NCBI GenBank assembly: GCA_964426875.1
Contig: CAYRSB010000022.1
Coordinates: 1 to 37,858, forward strand
DNA from: Caldatribacterium sp964426875
GTDB taxonomy: Bacteria; Atribacterota; Atribacteria; Atribacterales; Caldatribacteriaceae
Reading direction: 5' to 3'
DNA: 37,858 bases
Shown one piece after another: positions 1 through 7,468 of the stretch. Every line of letters starts with the position of its first letter. Position 1 is the stretch's first letter. Below the pieces are notes generated by a model. That model was not told the origin of the DNA. It made no database searches and was given only the letters and a program-made list of their open reading frames with translations. A program made the position numbers and the translations under genes.

Positions 1-24
1 GGAGAAAGGGTGTACCATGACGAC

Positions 25-57
25 AAAGCCCGGAAGAAATCCTTCCGGGCTTTTTAT
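25..57 (+). terminator. Rho-independent terminator of an upstream gene
   Basis: A perfect 12-bp stem (25-36 with 42-53) with a 5-base loop runs into a T-rich tail. A reading frame entering from the left edge could stop at TGA 18-20, so this is probably the end of a gene lying outside the window. It separates that gene from the serpin, whose own start lies downstream at 106. Confidence 0.85.
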
Positions 58-105
58 TTCCGAAACTTGGCTTTTGAGTACAGTGCCTCAGGGAGGTGTG
101 CCAGC

Positions 106-1329
106 GTGAAGAGGTGGTTATTCGCCCTTACCATTTTTTTATTATGGGTGTGGGGAACGGAAGGAGTTTTAGCGCAGGGGTATTCCGCCAAGGCCCAAAT
201 CGCTGATTTCTCCTCTTTGGTTTCTGCCGACATTGATTTTGGTCTGCGGCTTTTCACCCAACTCTTTTTGGAAGAAAGAGAAAAAAACCTCCTTATTTCT
301 CCCTATGGCATCACTTCCCTTCTCCATCTCACCTATAACGGTGCGGGGGGCAAAACGCAAGAAGCGATGGCCAGAACTCTTGGTATCGAGGGCCTGAGCT
401 CAGAAGAGATTAACCGTGGCAGTGCAATGCTTTTTGGAAATCTTGGGGCTATTGCCAGGGAAGATCCTGCAGTCCTTCTGTCCTTTGCTTTTTCTATTTG
501 GGCTCAAGAAGGGATTTGTTTTCAGCCCTCTTTTTTGGTGTTAGCAAGAGATTTTTACGAGGCAGAAATCGAAAATATTGATTTTTCAGACCCTGGAGCC
601 TTGGAAAGGGTTAACGGCTGGGTCAGGGAGAGAACAGAGGAAAAGATCCAAAAGATTCTTGAGAGAATAGAGCCACAGACTATAATGATTCTTCTCAATG
701 CATTGTACTTTCACGGGCTCTGGCAGGTACCCTTCGACCCTAAAGAAACCCAACTCATGCCTTTTACCCTCTCCGACGGTACGAAGAAAGAGTGCTTCAC
801 GATGTTCACGACGGGAAAGTTTTTGTACCTTGAGGGGGAAGGATTTCAGGCAGTAAACCTTCCTTATGGGGCAACGGGTCGGGTGAGTATGTATGTCTTT
901 CTTCCCCAAAAAGGTCAGGATTTGGAAACTTTTCTCTCCATGCTCCATCGAGAGAGCTGGGAGAGGTGGATGTCTCATTTTGAGAAGAGGAAAGGCGTGG
1001 TTATCCTGCCCCGCTTCAGACTGGAGTACGGAAGGGACTTCAAAGACGTTCTTGAGAGAATGGGCATGGGTATTGCCTTTGGGACCGGTGCCGATTTCAG
1101 CAATCTTGTTTCCGGTCCCGCATGGATAGGCAAGGTCCTTCATAGGACCATTGTGGAGGTGAATGAAGAGGGAACCGAAGCCGCCGGTGTCACTGCGGTA
1201 GTCATCGAGAAAGGTGGGGTGGAAAAGACTTTTAGTTTTGTGGCCGATCGGCCGTTCTTCTTCGTCATCCAGGACAATGAGACGAAAACCATATTCTTTC
1301 TGGGATGCTTTGTTGATCCCTCAGAGTGA
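106..1329 (+). CDS. Secreted serpin (serine protease inhibitor family)
   Basis: Serpins are suicide inhibitors: the target protease cleaves the reactive-centre loop, which then inserts into a beta-sheet and traps the enzyme. The C-terminal part has the inhibitory hinge EEGTEAAGVT (about residues 353-362) and a serpin-signature-like segment, FVADRPFFFVIQDN. The small residues of the hinge suggest a true inhibitor. The GTG start at 106 was chosen over a longer frame because it has GGGAGGTG 8 bases upstream and opens directly into a hydrophobic signal peptide (to about residue 23). The longer frame would read through the terminator at 25-57. From here the protein is 407 residues, normal for the family. 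No lipobox is seen, so it is probably secreted or periplasmic. The target protease is unknown; P1 lies somewhere in IEKGGVEK. No promoter was recognised. Confidence 0.93.
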   Translation: MKRWLFALTIFLLWVWGTEGVLAQGYSAKAQIADFSSLVSADIDFGLRLFTQLFLEEREKNLLISPYGITSLLHLTYNGAGGKTQEAMARTLGIEGLSSEEINRGSAMLFGNLGAIAREDPAVLLSFAFSIWAQEGICFQPSFLVLARDFYEAEIENIDFSDPGALERVNGWVRERTEEKIQKILERIEPQTIMILLNALYFHGLWQVPFDPKETQLMPFTLSDGTKKECFTMFTTGKFLYLEGEGFQAVNLPYGATGRVSMYVFLPQKGQDLETFLSMLHRESWERWMSHFEKRKGVVILPRFRLEYGRDFKDVLERMGMGIAFGTGADFSNLVSGPAWIGKVLHRTIVEVNEEGTEAAGVTAVVIEKGGVEKTFSFVADRPFFFVIQDNETKTIFFLGCFVDPSE

Positions 1330-1500
1330 AAATTCCACCCTGGTCCACCTGGGGTTAGTTTGCCTTAGTGGAAGGCGACTTGTAAGGTTTTGAGCATTCT
1401 TGGAAGAAGCAGCGTGTCATGGGTGCAATAATCCAAGAGGACCAAAGCGCCGGGGTGTTAGGATCAAGCCAGGGCAGGGTACCGATGTTGAAGGAAAGTG

Positions 1501-1509
1501 TGGTACAAT
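1501..1509 (+). promoter_or_regulatory. Extended -10 promoter before yebC
   Basis: TGG followed directly by TACAAT, an extended -10 element, 38 bases before the yebC ATG. No -35 is visible at canonical distance (TTGAAG at 1488-1493 is only 10 bases away). The 218-base gap 1330-1547 contains nothing else I recognise. This is the only convincing promoter in front of the long operon. Confidence 0.5.
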
Positions 1510-1547
1510 ACCTGTGAAAAAGTCTTGGTGAGGAGCGTTGAGGGAAT

Positions 1548-2300
1548 ATGTCGGGACATTCAAAGTGGGCACAAATAAAACACAAAAAGGCGAGAACTGA
1601 TCTTGAGCGTGGAAAGGCTTTCTCCAAGCTCATTCGCCTCATCACGGTGGCAGCCCGCCAGGGCGGTGGGAATCCCGAGAACAACCCCCGTTTGCGCCTG
1701 GCCATCCAGAAAGCCCGTGAAGTGAACATGCCCCAAGAAAACATTGAGAAAGCCATCAAAAAGGGGACCGGAGAGTTAGAAGGCGTTACCTATGAGGAAA
1801 TCACCTACGAAGGGTATGGTCCTGGAGGCGTAGCCATCATGGTAGAAGCAACGACCGATAATCGTAATCGTACCACAGCAGAGATTCGCCATCTCTTCAG
1901 TAGATACGGTGGAAGTCTTGGTGAGACCGGTTGTGTATCCTGGGTTTTTGAACGAAAGGGCCTCATAAGTTTCGAGAAAGACAAGGTTGATGAAGAAACT
2001 GTAATGAGTGTGGCCATCGATGCCGGAGCCGAAGATATCCGTTCTACTGGGACTACGATTGATGTCATCACTGCTCCGGAGGACTTTGAGCAGGTCAAGG
2101 AAACTATTGAGCGAAGCAGCTTACAGTATGCTGTTGCTCAGGTTACCATGGTCCCCAAGACCACGGTAAGTGTCGAGGGCAAGCAAGCCCAGCAAGTGCT
2201 CTCTCTTATTGAAGCCCTTGAGGACCATGACGACGTTCAGGAAGTTTACGCCAATTTCGACATAGCTGATGAGCTTCTCGAGTCGCTGAAGGGTTCATGA
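1548..2300 (+). CDS. yebC: YebC/PmpR family protein
   Basis: Full-length (250 residues) member of the YebC/PmpR/TACO1 family, recognised from its N-terminus MSGHSKWAQIKHKKARTD and the conserved stretches NPRLRLAIQKAREVNMP and YEGYGPGGVAIMVE. Members have been described both as DNA-binding transcriptional regulators and as translation factors that relieve ribosome stalling at proline-rich stretches; the sequence does not tell which applies here. The ATG at 1548 follows a GAGGG ribosome-binding site. It is the first gene of the superoperon and its stop overlaps the ruvC start by 4 bases (ATGA). The yebC-ruvC-ruvA-ruvB order is common in bacteria. Confidence 0.95.
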   Translation: MSGHSKWAQIKHKKARTDLERGKAFSKLIRLITVAARQGGGNPENNPRLRLAIQKAREVNMPQENIEKAIKKGTGELEGVTYEEITYEGYGPGGVAIMVEATTDNRNRTTAEIRHLFSRYGGSLGETGCVSWVFERKGLISFEKDKVDEETVMSVAIDAGAEDIRSTGTTIDVITAPEDFEQVKETIERSSLQYAVAQVTMVPKTTVSVEGKQAQQVLSLIEALEDHDDVQEVYANFDIADELLESLKGS

Positions 2301-2779
2301 GAGTACTTGGGGTCGATCCGGGGATTGCGCTGACCGGCTTTGGCGTGGTGGAGGTAGAAGGGGATAGTTTTGTTTTACTTGAGGCTGGTTGCATAGCTAC
2401 TGAAAAGTATCTTTCTCCAAGTGAGCGCCTGAGAAGCCTTTTTGAGGGCCTTAGTGTGGTCTTTGACAAGTACAGGCCTCGGGAAGCCGCGGTTGAAGAG
2501 CTTTTTTTCAACCGAAACACAAAAACAGCCTTCTCTGTGGGAGCTGCAAGGGGCGTTATCCTTCTTTGTGCTGCTTTACATGAAGTGCCAGTGTACGAGT
2601 ATACCCCTCTTGAGGTCAAACAAGCTCTTGTGGGATATGGAAGGGCCACCAAAAACCAGGTGAACTACATGGTGAGACAAATTCTTCGTTGTGTCGAAAT
2701 CCCTGGTCCAGACGACGTGGCTGATGCCTTGGCAGTAGCAGTTTGTCATGCCTTTCACCTTAAGGCCCATTATGTTTGA
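2297..2779 (+). CDS. ruvC: Crossover junction endodeoxyribonuclease RuvC
   Basis: RuvC resolves Holliday junctions by paired, symmetric cuts in complex with RuvAB. The RNase H-like fold's acidic active site is present: Asp7 in GVDPG, Glu67/68 in AAVEELFF, and Asp139/140 plus Asp143 in the C-terminal GPDDVADALAVA. At 160 residues it is slightly shorter than the E. coli enzyme (173). The start overlaps the yebC stop (ATGA), implying translational coupling. Its own stop overlaps ruvA by 8 bases. Confidence 0.96.
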   Translation: MRVLGVDPGIALTGFGVVEVEGDSFVLLEAGCIATEKYLSPSERLRSLFEGLSVVFDKYRPREAAVEELFFNRNTKTAFSVGAARGVILLCAALHEVPVYEYTPLEVKQALVGYGRATKNQVNYMVRQILRCVEIPGPDDVADALAVAVCHAFHLKAHYV

Positions 2780-3359
2780 ACATATCCGGGGAAAAGTCCT
2801 CAAGAGAGAGAAAGAAGAGTGCGTTGTGGAAACAGGGAGTTTTGCTTTTCGCTTTCGGGTTGTTCCTTTTACCCAGGTGGAAGAGGGGGAAGAGCGGTGC
2901 TTCCTTCTTCGTTCCTTTCTTAGGGAGAGTGGAGAGTTTATTTTCTATGGGTTTGGAGAAGAAGGGGAAAGGAAAATCTTTGACATTTTGCGGGAAGTGC
3001 GGGGCATTAACCACCGCACGGCTTTTAAAATTCTTTCCCGGATTTATTGGAGGGAGCTTGTCAACTATGTCCTTGAGGAAGATGTCTGTTCTCTGGAAGA
3101 GAAAGCGGGCATAAGTAACAAAACCGCCAAGCGCCTGATAGTGGAATTGCGCCCCCGGCTTCTTGAAGTAGGATTTAGGATGGATCTGCCTCAAGGGGAT
3201 ATTTTAAACGAGGTTAAAGAAGTACTTTTTCGTCTGGGGTATACGCCTTCAGAGGTGAATTCGGTTGTCGCTGGGCTTTTTAAGGATGTACGTGAGAAAA
3301 AAATGGATGTTGAGGAGGTCATAAAGCAGGCTCTTTTACGATTGGGGGGAAGAGAGTGA
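2772..3359 (+). CDS. ruvA: Holliday junction branch migration protein RuvA
   Basis: RuvA binds the four-way junction as a tetramer and loads the RuvB motor. The sequence shows the N-terminal OB-fold opening MFEHIRGKV, a helix-hairpin-helix region (VRGINHRTAFKIL and EEKAGISNKTAKRLIVEL) and a C-terminal domain III (FRLGYTPSEVNSVVAGL) that contacts RuvB. A longer in-frame start exists at 2748, but MFEHIRG matches the usual family N-terminus and is preceded by AAGG, so ATG 2772 (195 residues) is preferred. The second hairpin has drifted from the consensus GIGPKTAxRI. The gene overlaps both ruvC and ruvB. Confidence 0.94.
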   Translation: MFEHIRGKVLKREKEECVVETGSFAFRFRVVPFTQVEEGEERCFLLRSFLRESGEFIFYGFGEEGERKIFDILREVRGINHRTAFKILSRIYWRELVNYVLEEDVCSLEEKAGISNKTAKRLIVELRPRLLEVGFRMDLPQGDILNEVKEVLFRLGYTPSEVNSVVAGLFKDVREKKMDVEEVIKQALLRLGGRE

Positions 3360-4348
3360 GGGGCAATGAGTCCTCTTTATACCTACGGAGGGAGGAAGAC
3401 GCCCTTCGTCCCCAATCTTTTGATGAGTTCATCGGGCAAAAAGACGTCGTTGCCCACCTTAGGGTGTATGTAAAGGCTTCCCTTTTGAGGAATGAGCCGC
3501 TGGATCATGTACTCTTTTATGGTCCTCCGGGGCTTGGCAAAACCACTCTGGCCCATATCATTGCTAAAGAGTTGCAACATGGCATTCGCTGTCTTTCGGG
3601 CCCTGTCTTCACCCGTCCTGGGGATCTGGCAGCGGTTTTGGCAGGCGTCGCTCCTTTTGATGTAGTTTTCATTGATGAGATCCATCGTCTTCCTCGCCAG
3701 TGTGAGGAGATTCTCTACGGTGCCATGGAAGAATTCGCGCTTCACATCCTCGTAGGTAAGGGACCGGCAGCGAAAAGCATCACCATTGATCTTCCGCCTT
3801 TTACTCTTGTGGGAGCCACTACCCGTATAAGTCTTTTGAGTGCCCCCTTACGCAGCCGCTTTGGTATCGTGGAGAGGCTCGATTTCTATACTGAGGAAGA
3901 GATTATTTGCATTGTGAAGGTGACTGCAGGGCGCCTTGGGGTTACTCTTGAGGAGGAGGCGGCACTTGAAATCGCCCGGCGTTCCCGTGGTACACCCCGA
4001 ATTGCCTACCGACTTTTGCGCCGAATTCGGGATTTCGCTGAAGTTCAAGGACAGAAACACCTTGCCAGAGCCCTTGTGGAAGAAGCCTTTCGTAATCTTG
4101 AAGTGGATGCGTGGGGACTCACCAAAATGGATCGCAGGTTTTTGCAGGCACTTCACGAGCAGTATGCTGGCGGTCCGGTGGGTATAGAAAGCCTTGCGGT
4201 GATTCTGGAGGAAGACCCGGCAACTCTTGAGGAAGTTTACGAGCCCTTCCTTGTGAAAATGGGATTTGTAGCCCGAACAAAGAGGGGTAGGGTTCTCACG
4301 CCTTGTGGTCGGGACTACCTCAGCAGGGTGATACTTCGTGGAGAATAG
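3356..4348 (+). CDS. ruvB: Holliday junction branch migration DNA helicase RuvB
   Basis: AAA+ hexameric motor that drives branch migration with RuvA. It has Walker A GPPGLGKTT (residues 56-64), Walker B DEIH (107-110), sensor 1 GATTR (153-157) and the arginine-finger segment PLRSRFG (about 164-170), followed by the winged-helix DNA-binding C-terminal domain (GGPVGIESLAVILEED). Length 330 is typical. The GTG start overlaps the ruvA TGA by 4 bases, and the 3' end overlaps queH by 11 bases, so translation of the whole block is probably coupled. Confidence 0.96.
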   Translation: MRGNESSLYLRREEDALRPQSFDEFIGQKDVVAHLRVYVKASLLRNEPLDHVLFYGPPGLGKTTLAHIIAKELQHGIRCLSGPVFTRPGDLAAVLAGVAPFDVVFIDEIHRLPRQCEEILYGAMEEFALHILVGKGPAAKSITIDLPPFTLVGATTRISLLSAPLRSRFGIVERLDFYTEEEIICIVKVTAGRLGVTLEEEAALEIARRSRGTPRIAYRLLRRIRDFAEVQGQKHLARALVEEAFRNLEVDAWGLTKMDRRFLQALHEQYAGGPVGIESLAVILEEDPATLEEVYEPFLVKMGFVARTKRGRVLTPCGRDYLSRVILRGE

Positions 4349-4910
4349 GCTTGTGCTTCATACCTGCTGTGCTCCCTGTGCCACCTGTGTGAATCGCTTC
4401 TTTGCGGAGCAGGGCTTTAAGGTGGTGAACGTTTTCTATAATCCCAACATCCATCCTTATGAAGAGTACGGTCGGCGTCTTGAAGCCCTTGTAGAGTATA
4501 CAATGCAAAGCGGTGGGATTCTCTACACCCCCTTTCCTTACGACCCCCGGGAGTTTTTTGCCCTTTCTTCAGACCTTGAGAAACGGTGCGTTTTGTGCTA
4601 CACTCTGCGCCTCCAGAAGGTAGCCCAATGGGCGAAAGAGCACGGCTTCGCTTTTTTCAGCACTACTCTCACTTTGAGTCCTTACCAGGACGTAAGGAGA
4701 ATCTGCGAGGTAGGGGAACAGGTAGGGAGTAAAGTGGGTATTTATTTTTTGGGATTTGATCTCCGAAGATATTTTGCCGAAAGCACAAGAATTTCCAAGG
4801 AAATGGGTCTTTATCGCCAGAACTACTGTGGGTGCATTGCGAGTCGCTGGGAAGGAGTGAAAAAGAGATTATGGAGATCTCTTACTGGGCACGGATCTTC
4901 ATCGTCATAG
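4338..4910 (+). CDS. queH: Epoxyqueuosine reductase QueH
   Basis: QueH (formerly DUF208) is the cobalamin-independent enzyme that reduces epoxyqueuosine to queuosine in tRNA, the last step of the pathway. It replaces the B12-dependent QueG. The family's cysteines are intact: CCAPCATC (Cys10, 11, 14, 17), CVLC (Cys84, 87) and CGC (Cys164, 166), which supply the metal and iron-sulfur ligands and the redox-active pair. The GTG start at 4338 has AGGGTG 7-8 bases upstream and lies inside ruvB. queA and tgt, two earlier steps of the same pathway, are 1.5-2.5 kb downstream in the same operon, which supports the assignment. Confidence 0.93.
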   Translation: MENRLVLHTCCAPCATCVNRFFAEQGFKVVNVFYNPNIHPYEEYGRRLEALVEYTMQSGGILYTPFPYDPREFFALSSDLEKRCVLCYTLRLQKVAQWAKEHGFAFFSTTLTLSPYQDVRRICEVGEQVGSKVGIYFLGFDLRRYFAESTRISKEMGLYRQNYCGCIASRWEGVKKRLWRSLTGHGSSSS

Positions 4911-5101
4911 GTTGCATCTTTGTCTTGGTGGGCCTTTCCCTTCTTGTAATTCCTCGCATTCCCGGTCTTAATCGTCTGGGGCGTTTGCCTGGGGACATTG
5001 TGTATCGAAGAGGTAACTTTGTTTTCTATTTCCCCATTGTCACTTCGCTCCTTTTGAGCCTTCTTCTTACCCTGGTTTTAACCCTGATTCTGAGGCGATA
5101 G
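4871..5101 (+). CDS. DUF2905 family small membrane protein
   Basis: A 76-residue protein with two predicted membrane helices (about residues 7-24 and 49-73) flanking the signature LGRLPGDIVYRRGNFVFYFP, which is characteristic of DUF2905. The function is unknown. The longer in-frame start lies deep in queH, so the ATG at 4871, giving the usual family N-terminus just before the first helix, is preferred. It overlaps queH by 40 bases and ends 2 bases before the SpoIID-like gene. DUF2905 genes sit between ruvB and queA in many Firmicutes, so the position is conserved rather than accidental. Confidence 0.85.
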   Translation: MEISYWARIFIVIGCIFVLVGLSLLVIPRIPGLNRLGRLPGDIVYRRGNFVFYFPIVTSLLLSLLLTLVLTLILRR

Positions 5102-5103
5102 AC

Positions 5104-6432
5104 ATGAAAAGGCATGCCTTCCTTTTTGTGTTTCTCCTTGTCTTTCTTTTTGCTATAAGAGGGGAAGGAAAGGACCTTGTGGTAAAGGTTTTGCTTGTGC
5201 GGAGCCAAGAAGGGATTTCCCTCACTTCCCCCTCGGGGATTTTGGTGCGAGTAGGGAAGAAAGCCTTTTCCATAGCTCCTGGTCGCTCTCTTGCATATCT
5301 ACCCGGAAAAAGGGGAATTCTTTGGAAAGAGAAGAACATTGAGGCTTCGGTTTTTGAGGTTATCCCTCGGGGGGATAGGATTCTCGTGGGTCAGAGGCCT
5401 TACCGGGGCCAGATCGAGCTTCGGGAAAAGGATGGCATGGTTGAGGTGGTGAACGTTCTTCCTCTTGAGGATTACCTCAGGGGGACGGTAAAACTTGAGG
5501 CAAGCCCTTCCTGGCCGGAAGAGGCCCTTAAAGCTCACATCATTGTAGCAAGAACCTACGCAGTGAAGAACCTTGGTCGTCACAAGGGAGAGGGTTTTGA
5601 TTTTTGTAACGGTGTCCATTGCCAGAGATATGGAGGGATTTTCGCTGAGGATCCCCGCGTCAACGCCCTCATCGAGGAGACGAGGGGGATTGTTGTGACG
5701 TATCAGAGCCAACTGGCATCGGTGGTGTTCCATTCCGAAAGCGGAGGGTATACCGACAGTGCCAAAAATGTATGGGCAAAGGATGTGCCATATCTTGTTG
5801 AAGTTCCCTCCCCTTGGGAAGAGGGGACGCCTCATGCATTCTGGGAAATCACCCTCTCGTGCCGAGAGATTGAGGAAGCCCTAAGAAACCGTGGATACGT
5901 ACGGAGCAGCATTGCAGGGCTTGAGTGTCGCAAAAGCCCGGTAAGTGGCCGGGTAATTTCGGTGATCGTGCATACTGATTGCGAGAGTGTTGAACTCACC
6001 GGCAATCAGTTCCGGGAAGCCATAGGATATGACCGTCTGCCAAGTACATTCTTTGATCTTTTGGGCGGTACACCCCAGGAGGTAGAAAGTCCTTCCGGTA
6101 GGGGAAAGAGAAAAGAGGAAGAAGAAATCGACTACAAGGTCTGGATGGAAAAGGACTGGAACCTCGATGACATCATCGCCTTTCTCAAGCTTCGAGAAAA
6201 GGAGCGGGAGAGAAGAAAGGAGAAGTCGACGCCAACAAGAAATACCGTTTCTGCCTCTTCCTGGGTTCTCGCTGAAGCCAGGACCTTTACCTTCCGGGGG
6301 AGGGGGTGGGGTCATGGCGTAGGTCTTTCTCAGTGGGGGGCGGTGGGCATGGCAAGAATCGGTGCGAATTTCGTCGAGATTCTGCGTCATTACTTTCCAG
6401 GGTGTGAGCTGGGGAGAATGGTGATCCGATGA
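5104..6432 (+). CDS. SpoIID/LytB domain protein (putative peptidoglycan lytic transglycosylase)
   Basis: Exported protein of the SpoIID family, which cleaves peptidoglycan glycan strands lacking stem peptides during engulfment in spore formers and does other wall remodelling in non-sporulating bacteria. It has a signal peptide (MKRHAFLFVFLLVFLFAIRG), the core LEDYLRGTVKLEASPSWPEE with the candidate catalytic Glu, ALKAHIIVARTYA, HSESGGYT, and the C-terminal signature GHGVGLSQWGAVGMA (403-417). A charged Lys/Glu/Arg-rich insert of about 65 residues (about 321-385) precedes that signature and is unusual. ATG 5104 is 2 bases after the DUF2905 stop. The gene overlaps queA by 4 bases. Its presence does not by itself show that the organism sporulates. 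Confidence 0.9.
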   Translation: MKRHAFLFVFLLVFLFAIRGEGKDLVVKVLLVRSQEGISLTSPSGILVRVGKKAFSIAPGRSLAYLPGKRGILWKEKNIEASVFEVIPRGDRILVGQRPYRGQIELREKDGMVEVVNVLPLEDYLRGTVKLEASPSWPEEALKAHIIVARTYAVKNLGRHKGEGFDFCNGVHCQRYGGIFAEDPRVNALIEETRGIVVTYQSQLASVVFHSESGGYTDSAKNVWAKDVPYLVEVPSPWEEGTPHAFWEITLSCREIEEALRNRGYVRSSIAGLECRKSPVSGRVISVIVHTDCESVELTGNQFREAIGYDRLPSTFFDLLGGTPQEVESPSGRGKRKEEEEIDYKVWMEKDWNLDDIIAFLKLREKERERRKEKSTPTRNTVSASSWVLAEARTFTFRGRGWGHGVGLSQWGAVGMARIGANFVEILRHYFPGCELGRMVIR

Positions 6433-7454
6433 CGAATCTTAAGGATTTTGATTTTCATCTTCCTTCCGAACTCATTGCCCAAGAACCCGTTTCCCCTCGA
6501 GATTCCTGTCGTCTTATGGTGCTCCACCGGGAGGGAGAAAAAATCGAACATCGTGTTTTTCGAGACATTGTCGAGTACCTAAAGCCGGGAGACGTTTTGG
6601 TCTTTAACGATTCTAAGGTCCTTCCTGCTCGTCTCTTTGCTCGTAAAGAGCATACCGGTGGGAGAGTGGAAATTCTCTTTTTGGCTAGAAGAGAGGATCT
6701 TTGGGAGTGCCTTCTTTACTCCTCTCGTCTTCGCCCTGGCCAAATTCTCGTGCTCCAGGAGGCTCCCCAAATCCGTTGGGAGATTAAGGGGAGAAGCGAG
6801 AAAACCTGGTTCCTCTCTCCACTTTTTCCCATAGAGGAGACGGAAGACGTTCTTTTCCGCTTCGGCCACGCCCCCACTCCTCCTTATGTGAAGCGAAGGG
6901 ATATTCCCCTTGAACTTTATCAAACGGTTTATGCTCGAGTCCCTGGATCGGTGGCAGCGCCGACCGCTGGGCTCCACTTCACCGAGTCCCTCCTTGAAGC
7001 TCTGGTCAGGAAAGGGATAGAAAAAGCTATGCTGACGCTTCACGTGGGCCTTGGGACCTTCAATCTCATGAAGATTGAAAAGATAGAAAATCATAAGATG
7101 CACGAGGAGTGGTTCTCTCTTTCCCCGGGGGACGCCGAGAAGATTCGAAGAGCGAAAGAAAGGGGAAAGAGAGTCGTGGCCGTAGGAACCACAACCGTCA
7201 GGGCTTTAGAGAGTATCGTGAAGGAACTGGGACGCATAGAAGCCCATGAGGGGACAACTGACCTCTTCATTTACCCCGGGTTTTCCTTTCAGGTTGTGGA
7301 TGCCCTAATTACAAATTTTCATCTTCCTCGCTCCACCCTTTTGCTCCTTGTATGCGCCTTTGCCGGAGCGGATTTTGTAAAGAGGGCTTATGAGGAAGCA
7401 ATACGGGAAAAGTACCGTTTCTACAGCTTTGGAGATGCTATGCTCATTCTCTGA
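6429..7454 (+). CDS. queA: S-adenosylmethionine:tRNA ribosyltransferase-isomerase QueA
   Basis: QueA transfers and isomerises the ribosyl moiety of S-adenosylmethionine onto preQ1-modified tRNA to form epoxyqueuosine. Family segments are clear: FDFHLPSELIAQEPVSPRDS at the N-terminus, GDVLVFNDSKVLPARL, APTAGLHFTESLL, LHVGLGTF and the C-terminal LITNFHLPRSTLLLLVCAFAG. At 341 residues the length is typical. The ATG overlaps the preceding stop by 4 bases. It works between Tgt (next gene) and QueH (upstream), so all three late queuosine steps lie in one operon. Confidence 0.96.
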   Translation: MTNLKDFDFHLPSELIAQEPVSPRDSCRLMVLHREGEKIEHRVFRDIVEYLKPGDVLVFNDSKVLPARLFARKEHTGGRVEILFLARREDLWECLLYSSRLRPGQILVLQEAPQIRWEIKGRSEKTWFLSPLFPIEETEDVLFRFGHAPTPPYVKRRDIPLELYQTVYARVPGSVAAPTAGLHFTESLLEALVRKGIEKAMLTLHVGLGTFNLMKIEKIENHKMHEEWFSLSPGDAEKIRRAKERGKRVVAVGTTTVRALESIVKELGRIEAHEGTTDLFIYPGFSFQVVDALITNFHLPRSTLLLLVCAFAGADFVKRAYEEAIREKYRFYSFGDAMLIL

Positions 7455-7468
7455 GAAAGGAGTCGGGG

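Noticed and set aside
1330..1547. Riboswitch or small RNA in the gap before yebC
   Set aside because: No convincing stem set or known consensus was found; only the extended -10 could be supported.
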